A DNA stretch of 64,000 nt from Branchiostoma lanceolatum (GCF_035083965.1 NC_089724.1:24704474-24768473); one strand, 5' to 3'. Counted from the first letter of the stretch, positions 33,120 to 48,800 are shown. Numbers and translations: made by a program. The notes: generated by a model from the sequence alone, not told the origin.

Positions 33120-33345
33120 TACGTAAGACCAGCCTCTCCTTGAACACTGGATCTCCTCTTTACGTCCCACCCGAGAGGACGTCCCTAGCCTAAGCTAGGT
33201 ACTCATTTTTACCTGAGTCGTGTGAGGCAATAGGTGTTAAGTGCCTTCCCCTAGGATAAAACATCAAGGTATGCAAGTGATTCGAACGCAGAACCTTTAG
33301 GTTCTAAGTCAACAACCCTAGCTACAAGACCAAGTTGCCACCAGA
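33120..33345 (-). mobile_element. SINE ending next to the TMEM45-like start codon
   Basis: Minus strand: a tRNA-like head with GCGTTCGAATCAC, then GGGGAAGGCACTTAACACC and CTCACACGACTCAGGTA. The tRNA-like end lies within about 12 bp of the ATG at 33355, so the transcript's 5' untranslated region would be largely SINE. Confidence 0.6.
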
Positions 33346-33354
33346 CGATGCCGG

Positions 33355-36195
33355 ATGGGGAATTTCATCGGCCATGCTGCCCCTGGGTGCTTCTTCTTAC
33401 TGTTTGGGCTGTGGTGGACCATCAAGTACTCCGTCATGCGGGCCAGTCGGCTGGGAGGCGGGAAGACTAGCTGGGCTCACACGGCGTGCTGCTGCAGAGG
33501 GCCTGGCCGCTTCCTGGAGAGGGCCCCGATAGAAGGACTGTGCAAGATCATGTTCACGTGCGCAGGTATCACGAGCAAACTCCTTGTTTTCACCATAATT
33601 TTTTTTAGATACAGAGATCGGATATCACAAACATATCTATAAGCGTCAATAGAACACAGTTAGTTTGTTAGTTAAAATCCTCCCACACCATCATTGATGT
33701 ATAGGGCTTGAACCCCAGTCCTTCTGGTCCAAGTAATTTGAACCAGATGTGGTGAGAGACAGAAGCGCAGACCACTACATCACAGGGACATCCCCCCTCC
33801 ATTAGAACACAAGTATCAATATTTTGATACAAATTTTAGGCTTCGTCACACAAATAGCTGATGTAGAACGATATGTTTTCATTTCAAGAATGGGGTTTCA
33901 TGCATTATTGTCTGCACAACAAACAAATACGCAATATTTGAATGATACATTTGATATCAAAGTAAAACAGTTGATAGTTACCTATTAAAAACACTTTATT
34001 GTTTTAAGAGCATTGATATTCTATGTTTAAGCAAGTCCCGTAACTCCAACTGTATGTAATGGTTCAACACATAGGTAGAGTAAACTGAAGAATACGTCTC
34101 TTTCTTCTTCTCGTAGGAATGTTGGTATTTAGACCTTGGTAAACAATATACAACTGCTAAAACATGAGTCAAACGTTAGTACAAACTGTGATCCTAGCAG
34201 ATTATGATGGCGGTAACATATATGTAGCAAGGAAGCATCCGATATCTTCCCAAAACAACAAAAGTGCCTACAAAGCACCTCGGTTTTTCATAGTTACGTT
34301 CGTATACGTGGGCTGGGGTATGTCAGAATGTCGCCATTTGTTTGACAAGCAGCTGACAAAGCATATCTGAAGACAAACTGAAGATGACCATACATAAATC
34401 ATATCATAAGACACATTTGATTTTAATCATACCTTCCTTTGATGTTACAGGTGTGATATGTGAACAGATTACAGCCAACTGGACCCTGGTTGACTACCGG
34501 ACAGTTTCACATGCTAGGGAACTGGCAACACAGCACCATGCACGTCTTCTTTGCCCTGAACGGAGTTTGCGATGTTTTAGTCGCTCTTAGAGCGCCTATA
34601 CCAAGAGGAATAGATCACACTACCATGTCGTTGGCGTTTTCTGTGGAGGGACTTTCATTTTTCTATCACCTACACGGCCGTCCTGACCTGGATGTTCACG
34701 TGCATCAACTGATCCTCCTGGCTATAGTCCCGACTGTGGTGGTGACAGGGCTGGAGACATGGAAGCCTCAAAAGTGTACCTACCCATGCTCAGAGCGGCG
34801 TTGGTTCTGCTGCAGGGGACCTGGCTGTGGCAGGTCAGATGTTTGTTATCTCCATGAGATATAGTTTTGGGTGTGTCTGTGTGTGTGTGTTTGTGTGTCT
34901 GTCTGTCAGGAACCTCTTGATGGATTACGATGATATTTGGTATGTGGGCGGGTGTTGTGAAGCCGAAGTTCAAGGTCTATTTTGGGCCCCTAGTATGTGA
35001 CCTTGGTATTGCAGCTGAACTTCCATTTTTGTATCTTTTGACCTTAACGTGCTATGGTCTTGATTTTTGGGTGGCAGAAGGCTTGTGATGTACTAAAGAA
35101 GTGATGTCGGTTTGGGCTCCCTAGCAGCTTGCTATGGAACTGAAGTGGCGTGGCGTTAATGTGAAAATCTTCTACTACGGGGGAATAACTGAACAAAGGA
35201 AAGACGGATTTCCATCATATTTTTTTTGTTTTGGTTTATTTAGATCTCCATTAGTGTTACAACAGAGAAACACTATTCTACCTGGAGTTCACTTACATAA
35301 TAAATGAATAAATCCAGATGTCATAGCCGTCTTCTTCATTGTATTTTGTCGGCACAGACCTCAGCAATGGGTTACGTGTATGAAAACTTTATCGTTAACC
35401 TGAGTTCTGAAAACCCAAATGCAGAAGCACTAATAGTTCATGTGATAGAGTTGGTAACATGTTACCAAAGATGTATATTTTCATCAATAGTTCGTCGTTA
35501 ACGCGTTGTATATTTCTACCACTAAGCATGTCAGAAGAAGGTATCAAAATCAAAGATTAGTAGATGGTCCAGAAACGATCAAGAAGAGTATTGATATGGC
35601 CCTCGGTAGAGTCAGAGCTCTATTAGCGTGTTCATCTGAGTTGGTAGTTTACATCATGGAAAGTTCAAATCGTTCTCCAACTAAAGAAATCGGACTGAAT
35701 CACTCAGTCTTCTTCTGCTTCTTGAGGGCGCACCAACCTTTTTTTTTACCGGGACGGGGCGCGATATTGACTTCCAACAACCTTTGACCCAGTTCTGACG
35801 TGGCACGTGAGACAAGTCACGTGTCCAGAGCTATTAAAGCTGAAGAAGACAGTCCCATTGTCGAGTTGGAGAACAGTTTAAATTTCCCATAACCTTTCCT
35901 CCATTTATTTTTTTAAAGCTAAACTTGTTGTTGATTTATGTCTGTGTAGGTTGGGTTCATCTTGTATCCTCCCTTCCCTGGCCATGAGTGGGACCTGGAA
36001 AACCAAGAGAACATGATGTTTGTCTCCATGGCCTTCTGTTGGCAGATCCTGGGCATCCTACTCTTCATGAGTGTCGTGTACACCGTAGTTTATCACATCT
36101 ACCAAGCCAAGGAGGAACATGGAGGTACCGAGCTGGAGCTGGGAACGCTGTTTTCACACATGCTACAGACACAGTCAGACTCAGACTTGGACTAG
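33355..36195 (+). CDS. TMEM45-like multipass membrane protein, 3 exons, two frameshifts
   Basis: Exons 33355-33565, 34451-34833 and 35950-36195 have GT/AG junctions with matching phases. The start, MGNFIGHAAPGCFFLLFGLW, aligns with the TMEM45 N-terminus. Exon 2 carries NWQHSTMHVFFALNGVCDVL, SVEGLSFFYHLHGRP and VYLPMLRAALVLLQGTWLWQ. Exon 3 carries VGFILYPPFPGHEWD and MFVSMAFCWQILGILLFMSV. Family members have several membrane helices. Their biochemical role is poorly known. Exon 2 is broken: the text leaves its frame near 34500 (an extra base) and returns near 34755 (a missing base). Both flanks are in the same frame, so the shifts cancel. Either the consensus has errors or this allele is defective. 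Confidence 0.85.
33680..33790 (-). mobile_element. Possible tRNA-like SINE fragment in TMEM45-like intron 1
   Basis: Minus strand: GATGTAGTGGTCTGCGC and GGGGTTCAAGCCC resemble the A and B boxes of a tRNA-derived SINE. No central domain is visible. Confidence 0.35.
34845..35220 (-). mobile_element. Dispersed TIR repeat, copy C, in TMEM45-like intron 2
   Basis: This is the inverted, diverged version of the 3' half of the elements at 40339-41027 and 43668-44698. Shared parts include the CA/TG-rich tract, GGATTACGATGATATTTGGT and GTGGGCGGGTGTTGTGAAGC. A TATCTCCATGA end is visible at about 34847. Confidence 0.55.
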
Positions 36196-36209
36196 CACAT
36201 TGCGTATTG

Positions 36210-36215
36210 TTTATT
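36210..36215 (-). terminator. Polyadenylation signal for the carboxylesterase
   Basis: AATAAA on the minus strand lies about 130 bp beyond the esterase stop (36342) and only 15 bp beyond the opposing TMEM45-like stop (36195). The two 3' untranslated regions must overlap or nearly so. Confidence 0.45.
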
Positions 36216-36341
36216 CATTTCACCATGGGGTACACATCGCCTACCGGCGTTTATGAGCTGGCTATCAACAACAACAAAAACCAAATAATGCCTACATCGA
36301 TCCATGAAAACCCTATTTTCTTTATCGCTGATTTGCAACTT

Positions 36342-38036
36342 CTAATCTGTTCCTGAGTAGATATTTTCCTTATCCCAGAAGTCACACTTTTCTTGGTTAT
36401 AGTCATGAACTATAACGTTCTGGGGAGTGGTGAAGTTCATGTTGGGGAACTGGTTTTCTTCGTTGTACTTTGGCCAGTTCAATGGTGACTTCAGGACATC
36501 GCCCGTGGTGTAGACATACGGACTGGGTTTGTTAGGGTCCCCCGTGTGTGCGAAGTTACCATAGTGGTACGCCATGGTGTCGGCCATTACTTGCTCGTCA
36601 GGGGTGAAGCTCAAGTTTAAAATTAGATTTGTTTGAAACACGAACGGAATGTCTTCACCGTGACAGACGTGGCCATTGCAGTAGTCGTAGTCGTGCCAAA
36701 GCGTCTTAAAGGACCAGACGTGATCAAAGACGTACAGCCAGACGTCGCCTTCACCATTTGCGACTGCGTTTCGGACGGCATTTCGGGTTGGACATTCAAA
36801 GACCCAGTCTGTCACGGCCTGAGACAAAAACGGGCGATAGTCTGATGTTTGTGGCGGGTTGTACTCATGAAGAACTGCCGGTCCTTTTCCACGGAGAAAG
36901 GCCAAAGCAGCCGCGTCTAACTCAAGTTTAGAGATAGGCTTAGTAAAGGCCCCATAAATATACAGGACAGATTCTTCCCGTACAGTGCCTATGATGAACG
37001 GTTTTCTCTGAAACTGCCCCTTTGCAAAACTATCTACAGTTTGTCTAGGTAAAACATCACCATCTACTGCAGGGCCCCATTGAAGAAATATTTCCAGGAG
37101 GCGAAAGGGGTTAGCTATGTAAATACCCACTTCATATTGAGCGTGAAGAATGTCATCAGCTGTCCTGGAGCGAAGGCACTTCATGTCCCCGGCAGAACAG
37201 TTCGCGAGCTTGGTGAAGTCATTCCCGAGACGAATGGCTTCCAATTGTGTCTTGTGAGTGATGGAGAACGGCACGCTCAGCATGATGCCCTGGTGGAACA
37301 GGTGCGCCGCCCTATCGGATGTCAGGAGAACTGCAACCGAATCGGACCCGGCGCTCTGTCCGAAAATGGTGACTTTGTCCTTGTCTCCGCCGAAGTCAGC
37401 GATGTTCTGTTGGACCCACTTTAGCGCCTCGATCTGATCTAATGTCCCATAGTTCCCCCTTGCGTCGTCTTCTCCCTCACCGGTCACAAGGTAACCGAAG
37501 ACCCCAAGTCTGTAGTTGGTCGTCACGATGACGGTGTTGGTTTTGTTGGCCAAAATCCGCCCATCGTACACCATAGCGGCGCCAGTGCCCGCGTGATAGT
37601 CTCCGCCATGAAACCAACACAGAACAGGTAGCCTGACAGCAGTAGAGTTCAGAACGGATCTGGGCACGAAAACGTTCAGATACAGACAGTCTTCGCTCTG
37701 CGTTCTAGCTTTGTCGCGGTTACAATCGTGATGATAGTCGGTGATGTTCGGTCCGCACCCTATTTGTCGGCACGCCGGGCCCGGTACGGTGCCGTCGCGG
37801 ACTTCGGGCGCCCAGGACGTGTTGTACGCCCGAGGAGGCTTCCAGCGCAGCTCGCCTACCGGCGGGACCCCGAACGGGAGCCCGAGGAAGATGGCTCCTT
37901 CCTCCACGTACATGCCCCGCACGTCTCCATACTGTGTCCGAACGATCGGACCGTCCGGTTTCGTCAGTACAGCGGCGTACCCAACGAAAACAAGGGCTGC
38001 GAAGACCAAGAGTCGAGAGAACGTTGTTGCCGCCAT
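36342..38036 (-). CDS. Secreted type-B carboxylesterase, intronless, 564 aa
   Basis: An alpha/beta-hydrolase of the carboxylesterase/cholinesterase family, hydrolysing ester bonds. Start chosen at the ATG of MAATTFSRLLVFAALVFVGY, a clear signal peptide. The open frame extends four codons upstream but without another ATG. The oxyanion HGG is at 144-146. The nucleophile elbow GQSAG puts Ser at 228, the acid is Glu355 in TVREES, and His459 lies in CHGEDIPFVF. The EDCLYLNVF signature is at 115-123. N-glycosylation sites such as NTS and NIT are frequent. There is no C-terminal membrane anchor or tetramerisation tail, so it is probably soluble and exported. An intronless gene is unusual in the family and suggests a retrocopy, but the frame is intact. 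Which substrate it uses cannot be said. Confidence 0.93.
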   Translation of the reverse strand: MAATTFSRLLVFAALVFVGYAAVLTKPDGPIVRTQYGDVRGMYVEEGAIFLGLPFGVPPVGELRWKPPRAYNTSWAPEVRDGTVPGPACRQIGCGPNITDYHHDCNRDKARTQSEDCLYLNVFVPRSVLNSTAVRLPVLCWFHGGDYHAGTGAAMVYDGRILANKTNTVIVTTNYRLGVFGYLVTGEGEDDARGNYGTLDQIEALKWVQQNIADFGGDKDKVTIFGQSAGSDSVAVLLTSDRAAHLFHQGIMLSVPFSITHKTQLEAIRLGNDFTKLANCSAGDMKCLRSRTADDILHAQYEVGIYIANPFRLLEIFLQWGPAVDGDVLPRQTVDSFAKGQFQRKPFIIGTVREESVLYIYGAFTKPISKLELDAAALAFLRGKGPAVLHEYNPPQTSDYRPFLSQAVTDWVFECPTRNAVRNAVANGEGDVWLYVFDHVWSFKTLWHDYDYCNGHVCHGEDIPFVFQTNLILNLSFTPDEQVMADTMAYHYGNFAHTGDPNKPSPYVYTTGDVLKSPLNWPKYNEENQFPNMNFTTPQNVIVHDYNQEKCDFWDKENIYSGTD

Positions 38037-38049
38037 ATCTAAAATCACC

Positions 38050-39327
38050 CTTAACTGGAGGCTGAAGTAAGGTCTCTACGTGTCAGCATACCAAGTTGTT
38101 ATCATCATCTGGGTACCCTTTGGACCCATCTTCTTTGTTTAGCACTTTTATCTTCCTTCACTCATTGACATATCGGGCGACACTACTAGAGAAGTAAACA
38201 AACCATCCTTACACAACATCAGCTAACCTAGTTATCAAGCATTCTAGTCTCTGGAAAAGACTCCATAGGTAGCTTGAAAAATAGAAGAAATCGGCCAAAT
38301 AGACTGATGAACTTGCCAGAGGAGTTACTCCTATAGCCGTTCTACAAAGTATGTGTCTGACTGTATATACATGTGCTTTTTTTGGTCACATCGAGAGGTA
38401 AAAAGTCCGTCGACACACACAACGGTTGAAACTGCTAATCATTGTTTCAGAATAAACATCAATCAAGATTTTTTTTCCAATCTTAAGTTAGAATTTCCAA
38501 CAACTATAATGAAATTTACATATACATGTCTAATGGAAGAAGTCTAATTCTGTCGACACAACGGTCGAAACTGACAATCATTGTTTCTACACAGGATTTC
38601 GGAATAAACATTAATTAAGATTTGTTTGTATTCTTTACCACTTTATAATCGAACTATTATTAATATTGCCCACGTACAAAACATAACCCTCTCAGCGAAG
38701 GTAACAAGATAATAAGAAGCACAGCGAAGACGTGATCGACCAGTCACAAATCTGCAAAGATATCGAGAGATTTTTAATGCAATACAAAGGTACAATGTAT
38801 ATGTAAGGGTAGCGATCGCTACTTGGCAGAATAGGTGATATTACCGGTAAAAATCGAGATCGGTGTCTCTGCTGATGGAGATCTCTACCTGTACAATCGG
38901 TGATTCTGGTGGTAGAGGTTTCGATCCTGGTCTCTACTTGTACGTGTATATGTAGAATCACAGTCTCTACTGAGACAGGCGCTATCATCGTTACGACTAG
39001 ATCTTTAATAGAAGTTTATTGCAAGTTCATGCCCGTGGGCTAATTTCAAATACATGGTAAACATAGGGAAAAACATACATGCGTCAGTTAACTGTGTCTG
39101 ACTTTGTTGTAACAATAGGCTACTAGATAGTTCGATTACTGTTTCTATCAGTTGAATCGACCATTCCGGTATAATCGCTTATTGTGCCAGATCTCTGACA
39201 CCGTGTGTACAAATTTGTCTTCCCGGCTCTCCTGAAACGAGGAATGGCGTAGGACATACCAGTTGTGATTTTGTTTTCAGAAAGACAAGAAGTCAGAAAA
39301 TGGAATGGAAAATTTGCTTTTTCCCTG
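38050..39327. other. Intergenic sequence between esterase and sepiapterin reductase
   Basis: No gene. Positions 38395-38480 and 38550-38625 share a repeated phrase (GTCGACACAA, ATCATTGTTTC, GGAATAAACAT), about 150 bp apart. Positions 38800-38985 hold loosely repeated GATCGGTGTCTCT/GATTCTGGTGGTAGAG phrases. Positions 39008-39090 are a LINE 3' tail. Confidence 0.45.
39008..39090 (-). mobile_element. LINE 3' tail fragment
   Basis: TTTATTGCAAGTTCATGCCC and GGGCTAATTTCAAATACATGG match the 3' end of the LINE fragment at 56930-57250 in the same orientation. Confidence 0.5.
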
Positions 39328-43391
<4,064 letters not shown>

Positions 43392-44726
43392 GATTAGACC
43401 TGGTGATTTTTAGAGAAGCGTTAGCATATATTTTTTTGCACTTTGGACTCGTGCATATTGGTCTAATGCCTGAAGGGTCACGATATGGTAAGGGAGCCGT
43501 TGAAAGCCCAGATTATCTAGGCCCCGGCCGGGATCTGACACCGGATTGACCCCCTACAGATGAGGAACACAGTTAACGACTCGAGCCGTAGATATATCCA
43601 CAGAACTTTTCACGATCAAATGTAGGCTATGCTTTTACAACATGGCCAAGGCATGGTCCACCTGATCAATCTCCATGAACAATTCTATTCATGCAAATGA
43701 CTTACACATTTGCATAATATATGCTTGGTCATAAACACCTTTATCTAACTTACATGTTGCAATATTGACAGTCCTATAATTTTCCAAATAGATGAATTAT
43801 CGTGTTTTGCATTAATTATGAAAATTAGGAACTTTATTTGCATAATTGGTATCTGTTGATGCTCCACTTTCCATAAAGTACATATGTTACATGTATTTGA
43901 GTCTGATAATAGAAAACACTGTAAATATGGATTTTCCTCATTAGATATGCAAATTAAGTCACAATTAGCATAATTTGCACTTCATTATGTATATCTCTGT
44001 CTAAGCTACCTGCTTACTAAGTATCATATTGACAGTCCTATAATTTTCCAATTAGATGAGATATGGTGTTTTGCATTGATTATGCAAATTAGGAATTTAT
44101 TTGTATAATTGGTATCTGTTGATGACCCACTTTCCATAAACTACATACGCTACATGTATTTGAGTCTGATAATGGAAAACACTGCAAATATAGATTTTCC
44201 TCATTAGCTATATGCAAATTAAGTCCCAATTAGCATAATTTGCACTTCATTGTGTATATCTCTGTCTAAGCTACCTGCATACTAAATATCATGGAAATCT
44301 GTTGTTCCTTTGTTCAGTTATTCTCCTTAGAAGATTTTCACGAAAACGCCCCTGCAGTTTCAGAGGAAGCTGCTAGGGGGCCCAAACCTACACCACTTCT
44401 CTATTACATCACAAGCTATCTGCCACCCAAAAGACCACAGCACGTCCAGGTCAAAAGATACAAAAATTGCAGTTCTGCTGCAGTACCAAGGTCACATACC
44501 AGGGGGCCCAAAATCGACCTTAAATTTCGGCTTTACAACACCCGCCCACATCCCAAATTTCATTGTAATCCATCAAGAGGTTCTTGAGTTATGCTGACTG
44601 GAGTGGTGCGGAAACACAAACATACACACATACATACACACATACACACACACAGACAGACACACCCAAAACAATATCTCCATGTTTCATGGAGATAACA
44701 AAGACTGATACACAAACTCCAGTTCT
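43392..44726. other. Head-to-head intergenic region between SPR and the P450
   Basis: SPR (minus) and the P450 (plus) start about 1.5 kb apart. Most of the space is the repeat at 43668-44698. The unique promoter space left is about 270 bp on the SPR side and about 150 bp on the P450 side. No TATA box is obvious. Confidence 0.5.
43668..44698 (+). mobile_element. Dispersed TIR repeat, copy B, with internal duplication
   Basis: Starts ATCTCCATGAACAATTC and ends TTTCATGGAGATAA, like copy A at 40339. It is longer because an internal segment of about 265 bp (starting ATTGACAGTCCTATAATTTT at 43763 and 44028) is duplicated in tandem. The 3' part includes a CACATACACACA tract. Confidence 0.6.
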
Positions 44727-44830
44727 ATGTCAAAGAATGCAGTTCGACTCTACAAGGTTACACCATGTCAAAGAATGTAGGTCGACTCTACAAGGTTATA
44801 CCATGTCAAAGGATGTAGGTCATAGTTCAT
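44727..44830 (+). repeat. 38-bp minisatellite, 2.7 copies
   Basis: ATGTCAAAGAATGYAGKTCG starts units at 44727, 44765 and 44803. It lies about 50 bp upstream of the P450 start and shares no sequence with the 38-bp satellite of 1-14400. Confidence 0.8.
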
Positions 44831-44878
44831 GGCAACTGGGTACGTGTCTAACCTGTTTGTCTGCGGTCGTGGTTAAAG

Positions 44879-47800
44879 ATGGCTGCGGCATTCTTGAATT
44901 GGATAACCGAGTCCATGCAGAATATATCACAAATCTCTGGGCTGACTCTGCAATCTTTTCTCGTATTCATTACGGCCTTTCTGCTGGCATATTTACTCTT
45001 GAATCGCCCAAGAAACATGCCTCCTTACCCGGCAGGAAGTGTGCCTGTTCTCGGACACCTCCTCGCCTTAGGCCGAGCACCTCACCTCAAGCTGACGGCA
45101 TGGAGGCCGCAGTACGGGGACGTCTTCACCGTCAGGATGGGGATGAAAGATATGGTGGTTCTGAACGGCTACACTGCCGTCAAGGACGCGCTCGTGGACA
45201 GGTCCAAGCTGTTCGCATCCAGGCCGCCAAACTTCCTGTTTGATTCATCATTTGGTTTCGGAAAAGGTAAAGTATTCCATTTCCAGTCCTTTTGTATACT
45301 ATGAATTTGGAAATTTGATCTACGTTTTAGAAATCATCGATCAATTTTGGCGGCACCTTGGGGGCGAGCCTAATGGTATGATATTGTGTGCAGTCGGCAA
45401 AAATTCTAGGAATTGTGAAGGGATGCGTACACAGGAATTTTAGTCCCAAGAGATATTAGTCATGAATTGAAATGGTAGAAAGTGGATCATGTAGGCTCGC
45501 CGGAGCATTCGTTATAGAAAACTGAGACATTCGGCCACAGGTGTCAGCCAGATGTAGTAAGTTCAGTTGTATATCTACATGCCAGGACCATCCGGTCGAC
45601 AATGAAAGAAAGAATATCATTGACAGGAACATACTGTCATGCAATTTTTTCCCAGGTTTGGTTTGTGTAATATGCCTAGCTCTATAGTAACAGACAATCG
45701 TCGCCATGGCAATATAAATGATTTTATTGCTTTTCGTGTTGCACAAGTCATGTTCGTGCACCAAGAAGGAAGGGAAAGCATACCATTGTTTTCCCTATAC
45801 GTATAGGTTATATACTGTTCTATAAAATGGGGGGCAAAAGCTCTCCCTTTCCAAGAGTGTAGAGAGGTGCAGCGCTGTTACCCTACATAGATCCACTATT
45901 GGGGTCCTATGAGACAATGAAAAAGAGGGGGAAAACACTCATATGTCATCATTAAAATATATTGAGGTCATCGTCTTTTTCCTGAAGACATTGGTACTGC
46001 ATGTTGGGGGACCGAGTTGACGCAGAGAAGAAGGTTTACCGCCACCGCCTTGAAGAATTTGGGCATGAAGAGTGGAGCTGGCAGCATTGAAGAGAATATC
46101 CGAGAGGAGGCGAGCTGTCTACGGAATAGGGTGGGTTGAAATCTTTCTAAAAATGAACTCAGTAAGATCTTGAATCTTCTACCTTCAATGTCTGTTGGAC
46201 AAACTCGTTATTTTCCTGATGAAGGAACTTTATTTAGATTGCAGAATACGAGGGAAAGCCACATGACATCGCCCATGACGTCACCGTGACTGTTGCTAAC
46301 GTCATCTGCTCCATGGTGTTCGGGAAGCGCTACGACTACGAGGATGAAACCTTCCGCGAGCTCACTGAAGCGATTTTAACGGTAGCAGCTGACCTTAGCG
46401 CCGGGCAGATCATCAACGTCTTCCCCCTGTTACGGTTTGTTCCAGGAGGTCAGCATATCACATGTGTCTTTACAGTCTTTCCTCTATCATAGATAGCCGA
46501 ATTGTAGTTTCGGCTATATTTACTAGACAAGTACTGCAACCTTCTTCGGGATCCAATGACCAGTCGCTCGGTCGTGCATGATGGAAACGTAACGTCAGTA
46601 ATTGTTCAGAAATGCTCGGATGTTCATAACGACCCCCCCCCCCCCCCCGCTTTTCTTCGTTGTGTTACAAGGTACCAAAAATATTGATACCAGCACAGAT
46701 AAAGTTTTATGCTAAAGTTTTCCATATCGTCAGAAAATAGTACTTTGCTGATGATTTACCATTATCGCCATTCACAGTGAACCGAGCATTTCTTAGTGTA
46801 TCTGGACAGGTCGCTAAGATCCAAGAGTTGTTGAAAGAAGAAATGGCTCGTCATCGCGAACGCCTGGATCGCGAGAACCCGCGAGACTTCCTCGACTTCT
46901 GCCTTCTGGAACTTGAACAGCAGGAGCATGTGAACGGTCTGACAGAGGAGATTGCCATGTACTTGGCCCAGGATCTTTTCTTTGCAGGAACAGACACAAC
47001 TGCCAACACCCTGCTGTGGAGTCTGCTTTTCATGACTTTGAACCCTGATATCCAACATAAGGTACTTGTCAGCATCACATGTCACCCTATAGCTATGTCA
47101 GACGCTTGGTAAAGATCACTAGAAATTTAGGCCACTGTCCCTTTGTAGCTGCATATGCCCTCTCTCTTTGCATATACCCTACTAACTTCCAAACGTAATT
47201 CTGCAAATTTCTTACGACTTTTAGTAAGCCTTGTGGTGTTAGTGAGGGTTACTTCAAGACGATGTAATCCGAACAGGTACAAGAGGAGCTTGATGCCGTT
47301 GTTGGTGAGAGTCTGCCCACCCTGTCCCACCGTGCCCAGCTGCCCTACGTGAATGCCTGTCTGCTGGAGGTCATGCGGATCCGCCCCATCGCACCTCTTG
47401 CCATTCCCCATGCCACTACAGAGACCGTCAAAGTGCGGGAATATTACATACCCAAAGGAAGCCAGGTATTGCTACTTGCCATAAGATTTCAAATTCTTTT
47501 TATAGCGTTGCAAAGATGGTCCCTTTACTTAGAAGTGGCCACACAACTGAGAGTTAACACATTTACCCTATGGCAGTCCTGTTTCAGCCTCTACCAAGCC
47601 CTGCGAATGCCTAGGAAAAATAGTAGAAATTGAGTGAGTTGTATGAAGGGAGTCGGCTACGCAGAGAGGGTCCAATCTGCAATCCCAGGGCCTGCGAATG
47701 AAACCGTCGATGGCCAAACTCCCCTGGCAAATATTTTCCCTATAGCCTGCGCGGTGAGCTTGGTAGAGACTGGTCCTATTTAACTCGGGGTGAAGATTTA

Positions 47801-48579
47801 CAGAAATAGTTTACTTGACATGTTAGGTTTTCAGTGTGTATCTATACGTATCAACACAATGTCTATTTTGTTTGATCCAGGTACTACTGAACCTGTACTC
47901 TGTCCACATGGACCCCGTCTACTGGCCTGATCCGGACCGGTTTGACCCCGGAAGGTTTCTGGACGCGGAAGGGAACGTCATCAACAAGCCTGAGTCCTTC
48001 ATGCCTTTTTCAGGAGGTAATTTTCATTGAAAAATCATTCTAGCCAAAAAAGTGATATATTCGATAGTTGAGAGTATTTTGATGGTTATTTTTTTATCTT
48101 AATAATTTAGATGAAATGAAGATGGTTCATTATCTTCTCCAAATTTGTTTCTTACTCTTTATGCCATAAATTCTCAGTATCTGTTTTATTATTTTGTGCA
48201 CTCTGTGGTGCAAGTTTGTCATTATTCAAAGTGAGACAATACTGCATGCGGTTGTCACAGCCGTGGGCGTTCCAAGTCACTTCGCGACCCCGTGTGTAAA
48301 CAGAGCGCCCTTGAGTCGGCCTTCAGCCGAGTGTGCTCCGAGTGAACTTGGAAATGCGTGTGCAAACCTAGTCTTACTTCTTGGCATTCTATACCTCCAG
48401 GCCGACGCGTGTGTCTTGGTGAGCAGCTGGCCAGGATGGAACTTTTCCTGTTCTTCTCGACCCTGCTGCAGTCCTTTACCTTCAAGACGCCAGAGGGCGC
48501 TCCTCCTCCAAACGCGGACGGCGTCCTTGGTCTGACGTTGGCGCCGCATTCGTTCCAGCTATGTGTGACACCGCGTTAA
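44879..48579 (+). CDS. CYP2-clan cytochrome P450, 7 exons, 509 aa
   Basis: A haem-thiolate monooxygenase, anchored in the endoplasmic reticulum membrane and using electrons from P450 reductase. Coding exons are 44879-45266, 45988-46130, 46238-46448, 46778-47061, 47277-47465, 47881-48016 and 48401-48579. All have GT/AG borders and the frame closes at 1,530 nt. Residues 22-41 form the N-terminal anchor, followed by the proline hinge NMPPYPAGSVPVLGH. Helix C has RRRFTATALKNLGM. Helix I has AGTDTT (317-322), EVMR is the ExxR pair (373-376), and FSGGRRVCLG (448-457) holds the haem ligand Cys455. The best fit is the CYP2 clan (CYP2U/CYP2J-like). Subfamily and substrate cannot be assigned by eye. 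No frameshift or missing key residue. Confidence 0.94.
48270..48390. repeat. MITE fragment in P450 intron 6
   Basis: CCGTGTGTAAACAGAG and CGAGTGTGCTCCGAGTG followed by TTGGAAATGCGTGTG resemble the ends of the element at 48996-49200. Confidence 0.4.
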
Positions 48580-48734
48580 GTCATTACTAGTATCACATAG
48601 AAGATTGTTTCCAGGTCAAGTGTTTTCGAAATTTGTAGTTCAGACACTTGCTGTTGGCTATATATTAGAGATTTTCTTCTCTAAGCATTCAATAACAAGA
48701 TGTGTATTGGTGTCATGTTGATGATTAACTGATA

Positions 48735-48800
48735 TTTGCCCAAAATAGTTACTCAAACAACTGGATAAAATTTTCACAAACAGTCAGACGTTTGAGACAT
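48735..48800 (-). mobile_element. Penelope-like terminal repeat fragment
   Basis: AGTTACTCAAACAACTGGAT and CAGTCAGACGTTTGAGACA match the left arm at 8795-8845 with substitutions. The hammerhead core (CTGANGA) has been lost beyond the break, so it cannot be active. Confidence 0.65.

Noticed and set aside
38692-38988. Minus-strand 98-codon frame with Val/Ile/Thr-rich text
   Set aside because: It lies in loosely repeated GATCTCTACC-type sequence and encodes no recognisable domain.
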